50,216 nucleotides of DNA from Streptomyces sp. YS415 (GCF_023544665.1 NZ_JAMJFL010000039.1:1-50216); one strand, 5' to 3'; shown: positions 1 through 8,925, counted from the first letter of the stretch. Numbers and translations are program-made. Notes: generated from the sequence alone by a model not told the origin.

Positions 1-591
1 AACCGCCGCGCCGGAAGCGTCGCCGTCTGAGCCACTCTTCACCGTGGCTGGCTCTCTCACCGTTGGCCTGCCCGCATTCGGCGGGGAGAGGGCATTGACC
101 GCGAGCCCTGAGCGCGTCGGCCAACCCCCTCCGGGCGTGGTGCATTGCCGCTGGGCAACATGCCGCTTCGAGTGCGGTCGGGGCGGCCTGGCATCTCCTG
201 GAGCCTCCCTCAGCTCACACGATCAGGAAGAAGAGAGTGGGCGAGGCTGGGGCAGAGGTGGGCCTGGCGGGGATCGGGCCCCCTGCGGCTATTTCTCAGG
301 GGCGCCGCCTCCGCGCCGCCCACGAGAAATTTCGGCCGGGACCGGAGGCGCTGGGCAGCGAAGACACTTGGCAGGGCTGGACGGAGCGGATGCTCGCCTG
401 TACTGCCTGGTGCGCGCTGTACGCGCTGTACTGCGCCGCCTCGTCGAGCTGCGTGGCACCGCTACCTTCGACAGCGTCCCCACGGGCTGCTTCCCAAGGC
501 GTCCGGCAAGCCGAGGAGCACGGACGTGCGCCACGACTTTCGACCGGCCGGAACTGGGACATGCCTGAGGGGCCTGATGGGCCGTCGCTGC
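1..591. other. No recognisable gene
   Basis: This stretch follows the 3' end of the adenylation/acyltransferase gene. Open frames exist on both strands, but they are arginine/proline-rich, mutually overlapping and show no family motif, as expected for random frames in G+C-rich DNA. Around 405-435 a short GCTGTAC unit is repeated. I cannot assign a function. Confidence 0.5.
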
Positions 592-3243
592 TCAAGCAAT
601 CGTGCTCGATGGGCGACGGCGCCGCACCGAGCTCGCTGTCCGGGTCACGACCGCCGCGTAGCCGACGCCGACCGCGAGGGACGCGAACAGGGCGGTGAGC
701 GGGAAGTCCTCTTGAAGATGGGGGTAGACCTGGTAGTGCGTCAGGTAGATGTAGAGGGAGCTGCTGGCCAGGACGCCGACCAGTGTGTTGACCGGGCCGA
801 TGCTGGGCAGGGTCGGGACCCAGATCAGCAGTCCCAGCCCGGTGATCACGAGGGCCGTGCGCAGGGGCTGGTCCTGGAACAGGCCGGGCACGGTGAACAG
901 CAGCACAGCAGTCAGCAGTGCCCGTTGGCGCACTGTGCCCGCTCGTGCGGCTGCCCACCCGAGTGCGAACAGCCAGAAGACCACCGAAGGGCTCAGCTGG
1001 GGGCGCGCGGAGGCCAGGCCGAACAGGTCGTAGCGGCCTGCCAGTGCGATGATTGCCAGCCCAAGGGGCACTTCGAAGGGGTATCGCCGCTCCAGCCGGT
1101 CCAGCAGAGGTATGGCCATGAGGGCAGTGAGGACGACGAGGTAGTAGACCAAGGCTTCCACGAACCAGTAGGCCCAGTCGAAGCGGTCGTTCCCCTGAGA
1201 GAGCAGGCTGTTCAGCAGTAGGGCGTTCGCCGGATCGTAGTGGTCGGTCAGGAGCACCGCGCCGGTGATCCACACCATGCTGGGTACCGCGATGCGGGCG
1301 ATGCTGCGCCACAGGCGACGTAGGCGTTCGCGGCGTGCGGCTTCGGTCAGCTGGAAGCGGGCGAAGTTGTACCCCGCGACGGCGATGAGGATGTGGGCGA
1401 AGCCCTTGATGCTGAAGACCTGGACGTGTGAGCCGACTATGAGGACGATCCCGACGGCGCGCAGGGCGATGCCCGTCTCCAGGGTGCGGCGACTCCTCCA
1501 GGACCGGGGGCCCGTCCAGGAGCGCAAAGCCCGCGGTATCCGCCGATCACGGGGTGTTCTCGGTGCATCCGGTTGGCGACGGTCTTCGGTCGTGGCCGCT
1601 GCCAGGGCCCGTAGGTCGCGGATGGTCATCGTGTGCCAGTCGACGGGCAGTTGTCCGAGCGTTTCCTCGAGGCGCAGGGATATCTCGACGTAGCAGAGGG
1701 AGTCGCCCCCCAGGCCGACGAAGCTGCTGTCCTCGCTCACGTCGGGGTGGTCGAGGATCTCCGCGTAGAGAAGGCGGAGGTCCGCAGTGGCGCCGGGCGC
1801 CTCCTCCTGTTCCGGGTTCGCGAGCCGTCGTACGGCTTCGTAGTCGGGCTTACCAGAGGTCAGACGGGGGAGTTCGGCGAGGGTCCGCACCCGTATCGCG
1901 CGGGCGGGGAGCCCGCACTCGCGGGCGACCAGCCGTCGGATGCTGGCTTCCGCGCCGGCGCCCCCGAGCGCGGCCACCGCCAGGGCTTCCCCGTCCCCCG
2001 TGCAATACGCCGTGACTCCGTGGCGGTCGAGCAGCGTCTCCACCTGCTGCGGATCGATGCGCAGCCCGAGGATCTTCAGGAAACGGCTGCGGCGGCCCAC
2101 GATCTCGTACAGCCCGTCGGGAGCGCGCCGGGCGAGGTCGCCGGTGTGCAGCTCCTGGACGGTCCGGCCGAGGGCGAGATCGGCGGGACTCTGGGCGTAA
2201 CCGAGCATCACGTTCGATCCCGAATAGACCAGTTCGCCCACATCGGGGTCGTGGCAGTCGACCGGGTTCAGCCGGAAGCAGCCGCCGGGGATCGGTACGC
2301 CGATGGCCTCGGGGCGCTCGGCGGCCAGGTGCGGCGGCAAGTAGGCCATGCGAGCCGTGGCCTCGGTCTGGCCGTACATGACGTACAACTCCCACCCTGC
2401 GCGGCGGCCCAGTGCGGCGTAGTGCGCCACCCGCTGGGGTGCGAGCCGACCCCCGGCCTGGGTGAGGCGGCGCAGGTGCGGCAGGTCCATGTGCTCGAAG
2501 CCGACGCGGTCCAGCAGGTCGAACGTGTACGGCACGCCGGCGAGCGAGGTGCCTCGGGCGGCGCGGAACTCCTCCCAGAACGCCGTCTCGGACACTGACC
2601 GTTCGGTGAGGATCAGGGCGGCGCCGCGTGCGAGATGGCTGTGGATGACGGACAGTCCGTAGCAGTAGTGCATGGGCAGTGTGGTGGCGGCCCGGTCGGT
2701 GTCGTCGATGCCCAGGTAGGAGGCTATGGCCTCGGCGTTGGACTGGAGGTTGTCGTGCGACAGGCGCACTAGTTTCGGCGAGCCGGTCGAGCCGGAGGTG
2801 CTCAGCAGCAGCGCGAGGTCCGGGTGCAGGGTGTGCGCGCTTGCCGGGTGCCGTTCGTCGAGGGTCCAGGTCCCGTCGCTGTAGGGGCGGGCCACCACGT
2901 CGGGGGCGTACGCCTCGGTCAGCGCTCGGATGGTGCCCTCGCTGTCGCCGGGCGTGAGCAGCACGGGGTGGCCGGCGGACAGGGCGGCCAGGTGTATGAC
3001 CAGGGCGTCGGCGGTGTTGGACCCGGCGAGCATGACCAGCCGCCGTACCGGTCCGAGGCGCTCGGCCGTCGCGGTCACCCGTTCGGCCAGTTCGCGGTAC
3101 GACAGTTCGCCGTCCGCCGTGATGAGTGCGGGGCGGTCGCCCTGGGCGGCGAGGTCGCGTGCGAACGTGACTGTTTTTGGCCACTCTTGCGGGGGTGACT
3201 GGGGGGCGGCAAGTGACGGGGACGAACCGGATATTCGGCTCAC
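592..3243 (-). CDS. Adenylation-carrier-membrane acyltransferase fusion (NRPS-like, iron-box linked)
   Basis: An 883-residue three-part protein. Residues 20-480 are an AMP-binding domain with the phosphate loop STSGSTGSPK (148-157), YGQTEA (290-295), TGDL (367-370) and the C-terminal lysine motif SGKPDY (463-468). Residues 485-550 are an acyl/peptidyl carrier domain with GGDSL, the phosphopantetheine serine being Ser515. From about 590 to 865 a hydrophobic multi-pass region resembles the acyltransferase-3 (OafA-like) family. The expected chemistry is ATP-dependent activation of a carboxylic acid, thioesterification to the carrier, and transfer to an acceptor at the membrane. The A4 region (YCYGLSVIHSHL, 194-205) lacks the Asp seen in alpha-amino-acid-activating domains, so a fatty, aryl or hydroxy acid is possible (inference). 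GTG start. It diverges from the ferric ABC transporter across an iron box, so induction in iron starvation is likely. Product and acceptor are unknown. Confidence 0.85.
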   Translation of the reverse strand: MSRISGSSPSLAAPQSPPQEWPKTVTFARDLAAQGDRPALITADGELSYRELAERVTATAERLGPVRRLVMLAGSNTADALVIHLAALSAGHPVLLTPGDSEGTIRALTEAYAPDVVARPYSDGTWTLDERHPASAHTLHPDLALLLSTSGSTGSPKLVRLSHDNLQSNAEAIASYLGIDDTDRAATTLPMHYCYGLSVIHSHLARGAALILTERSVSETAFWEEFRAARGTSLAGVPYTFDLLDRVGFEHMDLPHLRRLTQAGGRLAPQRVAHYAALGRRAGWELYVMYGQTEATARMAYLPPHLAAERPEAIGVPIPGGCFRLNPVDCHDPDVGELVYSGSNVMLGYAQSPADLALGRTVQELHTGDLARRAPDGLYEIVGRRSRFLKILGLRIDPQQVETLLDRHGVTAYCTGDGEALAVAALGGAGAEASIRRLVARECGLPARAIRVRTLAELPRLTSGKPDYEAVRRLANPEQEEAPGATADLRLLYAEILDHPDVSEDSSFVGLGGDSLCYVEISLRLEETLGQLPVDWHTMTIRDLRALAAATTEDRRQPDAPRTPRDRRIPRALRSWTGPRSWRSRRTLETGIALRAVGIVLIVGSHVQVFSIKGFAHILIAVAGYNFARFQLTEAARRERLRRLWRSIARIAVPSMVWITGAVLLTDHYDPANALLLNSLLSQGNDRFDWAYWFVEALVYYLVVLTALMAIPLLDRLERRYPFEVPLGLAIIALAGRYDLFGLASARPQLSPSVVFWLFALGWAAARAGTVRQRALLTAVLLFTVPGLFQDQPLRTALVITGLGLLIWVPTLPSIGPVNTLVGVLASSSLYIYLTHYQVYPHLQEDFPLTALFASLAVGVGYAAVVTRTASSVRRRRPSSTIA

Positions 3244-3290
3244 GGGGCGGGCCCTTTCCGCGGCATTGTCCGCTTGTTAGTACAGAACCC

Positions 3291-3320
3291 TTGACGTTTA
3301 GGTAAGCCATACCTTATTCA
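3291..3320 (+). promoter_or_regulatory. Divergent promoter with DmdR/IdeR-type iron box
   Basis: The 19-mer TTAGGTAAGCCATACCTTA (3298-3316) matches 14 of 19 positions of the actinobacterial iron-box consensus TTAGGTTAGGCTCACCTAA and keeps the AGGT...ACCT arms. It sits between a -35-like TTGACG (3291-3296) and a -10-like TATTCA (3315-3320), spacer 18, facing the ABC transporter, which is the classic repressor position. The same site lies about 55-75 bp upstream of the divergent acyltransferase start. Iron-loaded DmdR1/IdeR would be expected to repress both transcripts. Confidence 0.75.
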
Positions 3321-3420
3321 TGGCGTGGTCATAATCAAGCCACAGAGAAACCACAGACTCGCATCGCCCCCGCTTCATACGGACCGGGGGCATCAAGCGA
3401 GCACAGCGGGAGGCCCCCTC

Positions 3421-4461
3421 ATGCGACGCCCCTTCGTCCGCCGGATCACCGCCCTCACGGCGGCCGGACTGCTGCTCCCCGCGCTCGCGGCGTGCGGCTC
3501 CGAGGACAAGGACGGCGAGGCCGGCGACTCCGCCCTCGTCATCTACTCCGGGCGCAACGAGAAGCTGGTCGACCCGCTGCTGGACAAGCTGGAAAAGGCC
3601 GTCGGCGCCAAGGTCGAGGTGCGCTACGGCGAGAGCGCCGAGCTGGCCGCCCAGATCCTGGAGGAGGGCGACCGCACCAAGGCCGGGATCTTCTTCTCCC
3701 AGGACGCCGGCGCGCTGGGTGCCCTGTCCAAGGAGGGCATGCTGAAGAAGCTGCCCCAGGCCACACTCGACAAGGTCGACGAGGTCTACCGGGGCTCCGG
3801 CGGCGACTGGGTCGGCCTCTCGGGACGCGTACGCGTCATCGCGTACAACCCGGACCAGGTCCCCGCCGACAAGGTCCCCGACAGCGTGTTCGACGTCGTC
3901 AAGCCCGAGTGGAAGGGCAAGGTCGGCTTCGCGCCCACCAACGCCTCCTTCCAGGCATTCGTCACCGGCATGCGCGTCCTCAAGGGCGACGACGTCACCC
4001 GCAAGTGGCTCGAGGACCTCAAGGCGAACGGCGCCAAGACCTACGCCCACAACCTCGCCACGCTGGACGGCGTGGAGGCCGGCGAGGTCTCCCTGGGCCT
4101 GGTCAACCACTACTACTGGTACGAAAGGGTCGCCGAGAAGGGCGAGGACAACGTCAACTCCAAGCTGCACTTCCTGCCCGGCGGGGACCCCGGCGCGCTG
4201 ATCAACGTGGCTGGCGCGGGCATCCTCAAGGACAGCGAGCAGGGCAAGACCGCCCAGAAGGCGGTGGACTACCTGCTGTCGAAGGAGGCTCAGACCTACT
4301 TCGCGGACGAGACCAAGGAGTACCCGCTGGCCGCGGGCGTCACCAGCACCGTCGAGGGGCTGCCCGGCTTCGACTCCCTGGAGTCCCCCGACATCGACCT
4401 CGGCAGGCTGGAGTCGCTCCAGGAGACTCTGGCCATGCTCCAGGACGTCGGCCTGGTCTGA
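3421..4461 (+). CDS. Ferric-iron-binding lipoprotein of ABC transporter (FbpA/AfuA-like)
   Basis: A 346-residue extracytoplasmic solute-binding protein. The N-terminus has arginines, a hydrophobic stretch and a lipobox LAAC with Cys25 as the lipid anchor. Mature motifs include SALVIYSGRNEKLV (37-50) and NHYYWYERV (229-237), where adjacent Tyr231-Tyr232 match the paired iron-ligating tyrosines of FbpA-type proteins. It should capture Fe3+ or a simple Fe3+ complex outside the membrane and hand it to the permease. The ATG at 3421 is chosen because a GGGAGG site lies just upstream and the signal peptide starts there; an in-frame GTG at 3325 would add 32 unneeded residues. First gene of a three-gene operon downstream of an iron box. 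Confidence 0.9.
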   Translation: MRRPFVRRITALTAAGLLLPALAACGSEDKDGEAGDSALVIYSGRNEKLVDPLLDKLEKAVGAKVEVRYGESAELAAQILEEGDRTKAGIFFSQDAGALGALSKEGMLKKLPQATLDKVDEVYRGSGGDWVGLSGRVRVIAYNPDQVPADKVPDSVFDVVKPEWKGKVGFAPTNASFQAFVTGMRVLKGDDVTRKWLEDLKANGAKTYAHNLATLDGVEAGEVSLGLVNHYYWYERVAEKGEDNVNSKLHFLPGGDPGALINVAGAGILKDSEQGKTAQKAVDYLLSKEAQTYFADETKEYPLAAGVTSTVEGLPGFDSLESPDIDLGRLESLQETLAMLQDVGLV

Positions 4462-4466
4462 CCGTC

Positions 4467-6065
4467 GTGCCCGCATCCCCGTCCACCTCGCGACCCGCCG
4501 GAGCGCCGGCCGGTCGCGAGGCCGCACCCGGCCGCGCGCCCCGACCGCTGCGGGTGCCGGGCCGCAGACCGCCCCTGGTCCTGCTGGTCCCCGCCGGCGT
4601 TGCCGCCCTCTTCGCACTGCTGCCGCTCGGCTACCTCGCCGTACGCGCCTTCGAACGCGGCCCCGCCTTCGCCTGGGACGTCGTCTCCGACGAGCGCACC
4701 CTCGATCTCCTCGGCCGCAGCCTCAGCCTGACCGCCGTGGTCGTCGCCGCCTGCCTGGTCCTCGGGGTGTCGCTGGCCTGGCTCACCGTGCGCACCGACC
4801 TGCCCGGCGCCCGCGGCTGGTCGGTGCTGGCCACGCTGCCGCTGGCGGTGCCGAGCTATGTGGCCGCCTTCGCCTGGCTGTCGGCCGAACCCGAACTCGC
4901 CGGATTCGGGGGCGCCGCCCTCTCCCTGACCCTGGTCAGCTTCCCGTACGTCCACCTGCCGGTTGCCGCCACACTGCGCGGCATCGACCCGGCGCAGGAG
5001 GAGGCCGCGCGCTCCCTCGGCCACGGGCCCCTGCGGACCTTCCTCAAGGTGACCCTGCCCCAACTGCGCCCCGCGGCCGCCGGCGGCGCCCTGCTCGTCG
5101 CGCTCTACGTGCTCTCCGACTTCGGCGCGGTCTCGCTGATGCGGTACGACACCTTCACCCGCGCCATCCACACCTCCTACCGCGCCTCCTTCGACCGCAC
5201 CCCCGCCGCCGCGCTCAGCGTCGTCCTGGTCGTGCTCACCGTCGCGCTGGTCGCCGCCGAGGCCCGCACCCGCGGCCGGGCCGGACACACCCGCACCGGC
5301 ACCGGGACGGCCCGCCCGCACGTACCAGCGACCCTGGGCCGTTGGCGGCCGCTCGCTCTGCTGTGGTGCGGGACGATCGTCGCCGTCGCCGTAGCCTTCC
5401 CGCTGGGCACTCTCGGCTACTGGCTGACCGTCGGCAGCTCCGCCACCTGGGACCTGGGCGCACTCGCGGAAATCGCCTGGACCACCTTCGGCGTCGCCGC
5501 GGCAGGCGCGGCACTTACCACCGTCCTCGCGCTGCCCGTCGGGGTGATCGCCGCCCGGCACCGGGGGCGCGGCGCCCGCCTGCTGGAGCAGGCCGCCTAC
5601 GCCGGCCACGCGCTGCCCGGCATCACGGTCGCCCTCGCCCTGGTCTTCTTCGCCGTGCGTTATGCCTACCCCCTCTACCAGCAACTTCCCCTCCTGGTCT
5701 GTGCGTACGCGGTCCTCTTTCTCCCTGTCGCGGTGGCCGCCACCCGCGCGGCCGTGCTCCAGGCGCCGCCCGCCCTCGAGGACGTGGCCCGCTCGCTCGG
5801 GCGTCGGCCATGGCAGGTGCTGCGCGAGATCACCGTCCCGTTGGCCGCCCCCGGAGTGGCCGCCGGAGCCGCGCTGACCTTCGTGGTCTGCATGAAGGAA
5901 CTCCCCGCGACCCTCCTGCTGCGGCCCACCGGCATGGACACCCTGGCCACCCGGCTGTGGACGGAGACCGGCGCCGGCTCCTTCGCGGCGGCCGCCCCCT
6001 ACGCCGCCGCGCTCATCCTGCTGGCCGCCGTCCCTTCGTACCTCCTAGGCAGGCACCGGACATGA
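4467..6065 (+). CDS. Ferric-iron ABC transporter permease (FbpB-like, fused two-half)
   Basis: A 532-residue integral membrane protein carrying two homologous permease halves, as is usual for the FbpB/AfuB family. Each half has the EAA-type loop that docks on the ATPase: EEAARSLGHGPLRTFLKVTLP in the first half, and EDVARSLGRRPWQVLREITVP in the second. About twelve hydrophobic segments are visible, beginning with PPLVLLVPAGVAALFALLPL. It forms the channel for iron delivered by the upstream lipoprotein. The GTG at 4467 lies five bases after the upstream stop; the ribosome site is weak, suggesting translational coupling. The stop overlaps the ATPase start in an ATGA. Confidence 0.9.
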   Translation: MPASPSTSRPAGAPAGREAAPGRAPRPLRVPGRRPPLVLLVPAGVAALFALLPLGYLAVRAFERGPAFAWDVVSDERTLDLLGRSLSLTAVVVAACLVLGVSLAWLTVRTDLPGARGWSVLATLPLAVPSYVAAFAWLSAEPELAGFGGAALSLTLVSFPYVHLPVAATLRGIDPAQEEAARSLGHGPLRTFLKVTLPQLRPAAAGGALLVALYVLSDFGAVSLMRYDTFTRAIHTSYRASFDRTPAAALSVVLVVLTVALVAAEARTRGRAGHTRTGTGTARPHVPATLGRWRPLALLWCGTIVAVAVAFPLGTLGYWLTVGSSATWDLGALAEIAWTTFGVAAAGAALTTVLALPVGVIAARHRGRGARLLEQAAYAGHALPGITVALALVFFAVRYAYPLYQQLPLLVCAYAVLFLPVAVAATRAAVLQAPPALEDVARSLGRRPWQVLREITVPLAAPGVAAGAALTFVVCMKELPATLLLRPTGMDTLATRLWTETGAGSFAAAAPYAAALILLAAVPSYLLGRHRT

Positions 6066-7105
6066 ACGAACTGCACATCGAAGGGCTCACCAAGACCTAC
6101 GGAGCCTCGGAGCCGGTCCTGCGAGGGCTGGAACTCACCGTGCCGGCAGGGGCGTTGGCCGCCGTACTCGGGCCTTCCGGCTGCGGCAAGACCACCATGC
6201 TGCGGATCGTCGCGGGCTTCCTGCACGCCGACGCGGGCACCGTCCGGCTCGGCGACCGGCTGATCACCGGCCCCGGCCTGAACCTGCCGCCGGAGCGCCG
6301 CAGGATCGGCATCGTGCCGCAAGAGGGAGCTCTCTTCCCGCACTTGAGCGTCGGCCGCAACGTCGCCTTCGGGCTGCACGGCCTCGACCGGGCCGAACGA
6401 CGGCGCCGCACCGAGGAGCTGCTGGAACTGGTCGGCCTCGCCGGATACGGCGACCGTATGCCCCATGAGCTGTCGGGCGGCCAGCAGCAGCGCGTCGCCC
6501 TGGCCCGCGCGCTAGCCGCAAGGCCCCGGCTCGTGCTGCTGGACGAGCCGTTCAACGCCCTAGACAGCGCCCTGCGGACGGGAGTGCGCTCCGATGTACG
6601 GGCCGCGCTGCGGGCGGCCGGAGCGACAGCGATTCTTGTCACTCACGACCAGCAAGAGGCGCTGTCCACCGCCGACCTCGTCGCCGTCGTCCGGGACGGC
6701 CGGGTCGCCCAGTGCGACACCCCACAGGAGCTCTACCGCAGGCCCGCCGACCTCTGGATCGCCGGCTTCGTGGGCGACGCCGTCCTGCTCCCCGCCACCG
6801 TCCACCACGACGGCCGCGCCCGCACCCCCCTCGGCCTCGTCCCCCTCACGGGCGCCACCGACGGCCTGCGCACCGGCACGGTCCTGCTCCGCCCGGAACA
6901 ACTCCGCCTCACCGGCCCCGACACCGAGGGCGCGGTCACGGGCAAGGTCACCGACGTCCGTTACTACGGACACGACGCCATGGTGACCGTGGCCGTCGAG
7001 GGCCATGACGCGCCGGTCGACATCCGGGTCGCGGGGCCACTCGGGGTCCGGCCGGGGGACGCGACGGGCGTGCGCGTGGAAGGCGTGGGGGTTCTGCATC
7101 CATAG
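6062..7105 (+). CDS. Ferric-iron ABC transporter ATP-binding protein (FbpC-like)
   Basis: A 347-residue ATPase. The Walker A motif GPSGCGKTT is at 37-45, a Q-loop VPQEG at 85-89, the signature LSGGQQQR at 137-144, Walker B LVLLDEP at 157-163, and an H-loop in ILVTHD. The C-terminal 80 residues look like the TOBE-type regulatory domain of the CUT1/ferric importer subfamily. It powers import through the two-half permease, whose stop codon it overlaps by four bases (ATGA). This is the last gene of the iron-regulated operon; no convincing terminator was seen immediately downstream. Confidence 0.92.
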   Translation: MNELHIEGLTKTYGASEPVLRGLELTVPAGALAAVLGPSGCGKTTMLRIVAGFLHADAGTVRLGDRLITGPGLNLPPERRRIGIVPQEGALFPHLSVGRNVAFGLHGLDRAERRRRTEELLELVGLAGYGDRMPHELSGGQQQRVALARALAARPRLVLLDEPFNALDSALRTGVRSDVRAALRAAGATAILVTHDQQEALSTADLVAVVRDGRVAQCDTPQELYRRPADLWIAGFVGDAVLLPATVHHDGRARTPLGLVPLTGATDGLRTGTVLLRPEQLRLTGPDTEGAVTGKVTDVRYYGHDAMVTVAVEGHDAPVDIRVAGPLGVRPGDATGVRVEGVGVLHP

Positions 7106-7242
7106 CGCCGCGTCTATATCTGTCTGGCTTCACCCTACGGCCGTCATCATCTCGTTCCGAACATGACCCGAGACTCGCCTAAGGGCTTGCAGATCATCAA
7201 GGTGTTGCTTGGCGTCCCAAGGCTCGTTGGTGTGGTGTATGC

Positions 7243-7377
7243 ATCCCGGACGAGATCCGTGCCCAACTTGCCATGAGGTTCGAGGTGTTGTTTCCGCATC
7301 TGGATGAGCGGCAACGACGGCTGCTGATGGCCGCAGAGGCCCGTGTTCTGGGACACGGTGGTGTTCGGTCCATTCAG
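7243..7377 (+). pseudogene. ISAzo13-family transposase N-terminal scrap
   Basis: The frame reads RFEVLFPHLDERQRRLLMAA then EARVLGHGGVRSI, the typical N-terminus of ISAzo13-family transposases, in which this conserved stretch precedes the catalytic domain. Homology ends at about 7377 and nothing of the DDE domain follows, so this is a truncated scar. A candidate ATG is at 7273. Family assignment is from memory of the motif. Confidence 0.6.
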
Positions 7378-7805
7378 GTCAGCCCAGCCTTGGCCAGCGA
7401 CAGCCTCGGCCTGCACCCTAATTGGGGCAAACCGCGTTGCACCCGTCCCGGGCGCCGTGTAGCACCCGTTGTCGGCCCGGCGGCCGGGACGGGACAGAAG
7501 TCATCATCTCCGCTGCTGTCCATCGGGCGCTGAACCCCCGTTAAGGGTTGAGGCGGAAAGCTCCCGCCGGACGGAGGCACCAGCGTACTTGTTCGACTCG
7601 TGGGCGGCCCAGCTCGCCGATTGCGTGCTGAAGACCACCGGCGCCGCGCGGGCCGGGGGGTGCCGTCGGATGTGCCCCTCCACTGCCCGTACGGCCGCAC
7701 GAATCTGCGGGCGGAGAAATTCCTGTTCATGCGCGTGGGCGATCAAGTTCCCCAGAGTGAGGTCGGCGGGTGTGTTACCGGCGGGAGGTGCCCGTCGCGA
7801 GAGGC
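7378..7805. other. Intergenic, no assignable gene
   Basis: Between the transposase scrap and the oxidoreductase promoter several short frames overlap on both strands (for example 7504-7815 minus, 103 residues). None has a recognisable motif or a good ribosome site. A regulator gene would be expected next to the MerR-type operator, but none is visible. Confidence 0.4.
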
Positions 7806-7836
7806 TTGACCTCAAGTCAAGTAGAGGTCGCAGAGT
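7806..7836 (+). promoter_or_regulatory. MerR-type operator-promoter
   Basis: A -35-like TTGACC (7806-7811) and a -10-like CAGAGT (7831-7836) are separated by 19 bases, longer than the usual 17. The dyad GACCTC (7808-7813)/GAGGTC (7824-7829) lies mostly within that spacer. An over-long spacer containing a dyad is the hallmark of MerR/SoxR-activated promoters. It serves the oxidoreductase at 7873; no merR gene is adjacent. Confidence 0.55.
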
Positions 7837-7872
7837 GGGTGTTCTCCTGCAGATCTACCGGAAGGAACGGTC

Positions 7873-8853
7873 ATGCGCGCCGTCGTGCTGCACGAGTTCG
7901 GATCCGCTGAGAACCTCCGTTATGAGACTGTGCCCGATCCCGTACCGGGACCGGGCGAGGTCCGCGTCTTGGTGAGGGCCGCGGGGGTCCACCAGATCGA
8001 GACGGCGATGCGGGAAGGGCTGGAGATCGGTCCGCCCCTTCCCGGACTTCCGGCGATCTTCGGGGGAGAGGTGGCCGGCGTCGTCGAGTCGGTCGGGCCA
8101 GACGTGGACGAGGCCTGGATTGGCGCCAAGGCGGTGACCGCGCACGGCAGGCCGGGGGGCTACGCCGAGCTCGCCGTCGCCGACGTCTCGTCCCTGCACC
8201 GGATTCCGGCCGGACTGGGGTACGAGGCCGCCGTCACTATGGTCGTCACCGGCACCACCACCATCGGCCTGCTCGACATCGCAGAGCTCACCTCCGGCGA
8301 CGTGGTCCTGGTCACCTCCGCGGCCGGTGGCATCGGCCGTCTGGTTGTCCAGTTCGCCCGCCGCCTCGGCGCCACGATTATCGGCGCGGCGGGCGGACCG
8401 GCCAAGACGGCGGCCGTGCGAGAGCTGGGAGCCGACATCGCTGTCGACTACAACCTGCCGGACTGGACGGGCACCGTCCGCGATGCCTTGGGCGGGCAGG
8501 GCGTCACGGTCGTTCTGGACGGTGTCGAGGGCGACAAGGGGCGGGCCGCCTTCGGGCTGCTGGCCGAGGGCGGGCGCTACATCACCATCGGCGCGGCCTC
8601 ACGGGAGGAGTTCCGCCCCGATGAGGCGGAGCTGAAGGAGCGCGGCGTGAACTTCACCGACGCACTGGCCCTGCTGTTGGAGAACCAAGACGCGCCCGCC
8701 GATCAGGCCCGCGCGCTCGCGGCGGCCGCCGACGGGAGTCTGGTACCCGCCTTCCAGACCTTCTCCCTGTCGCAGGCCGCTGCGGCTCACGCCGCTTTGG
8801 AGGCGAGGGCGACAACAGGCAAAGTCGTCCTCGTCCCCGACGCCCATTGGTGA
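7873..8853 (+). CDS. Zinc-less medium-chain dehydrogenase (quinone oxidoreductase type)
   Basis: A 326-residue NAD(P)H-dependent oxidoreductase of the MDR superfamily. The N-terminal GroES-like half begins MRAVVLHEFGSAENLRYETV and includes the GGEVAGVVESVG turn. The Rossmann half has the nucleotide-binding motif SAAGGIGRLVVQFARRLGA at about 151-169. The cysteines and histidines that bind catalytic zinc in alcohol dehydrogenases are absent, so quinone or enone reduction is more likely. The start is supported by GGAAGGA seven bases upstream. A single-gene transcript from a MerR-type promoter suggests induction by a redox-active or toxic compound. The precise substrate is unknown. Confidence 0.85.
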   Translation: MRAVVLHEFGSAENLRYETVPDPVPGPGEVRVLVRAAGVHQIETAMREGLEIGPPLPGLPAIFGGEVAGVVESVGPDVDEAWIGAKAVTAHGRPGGYAELAVADVSSLHRIPAGLGYEAAVTMVVTGTTTIGLLDIAELTSGDVVLVTSAAGGIGRLVVQFARRLGATIIGAAGGPAKTAAVRELGADIAVDYNLPDWTGTVRDALGGQGVTVVLDGVEGDKGRAAFGLLAEGGRYITIGAASREEFRPDEAELKERGVNFTDALALLLENQDAPADQARALAAAADGSLVPAFQTFSLSQAAAAHAALEARATTGKVVLVPDAHW

Positions 8854-8925
8854 GATCCGGCTGGCGTTGGTCCAGCCGAGGCAGTGGCTCATGAAGGTGC
8901 CAGACGACGTCACCCGCCAGCCAGG

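Noticed and set aside
296..1312. Long frames overlapping the acyltransferase gene, such as 296-1312 minus and 145-1221 plus
   Set aside because: They are arginine/proline- or glycine-rich shadows of a gene with clear domains in another frame.
3298..4617. 439-residue minus-strand frame opposite the iron-binding lipoprotein
   Set aside because: Shadow frame; the plus strand has a signal peptide, paired tyrosines and operon context.
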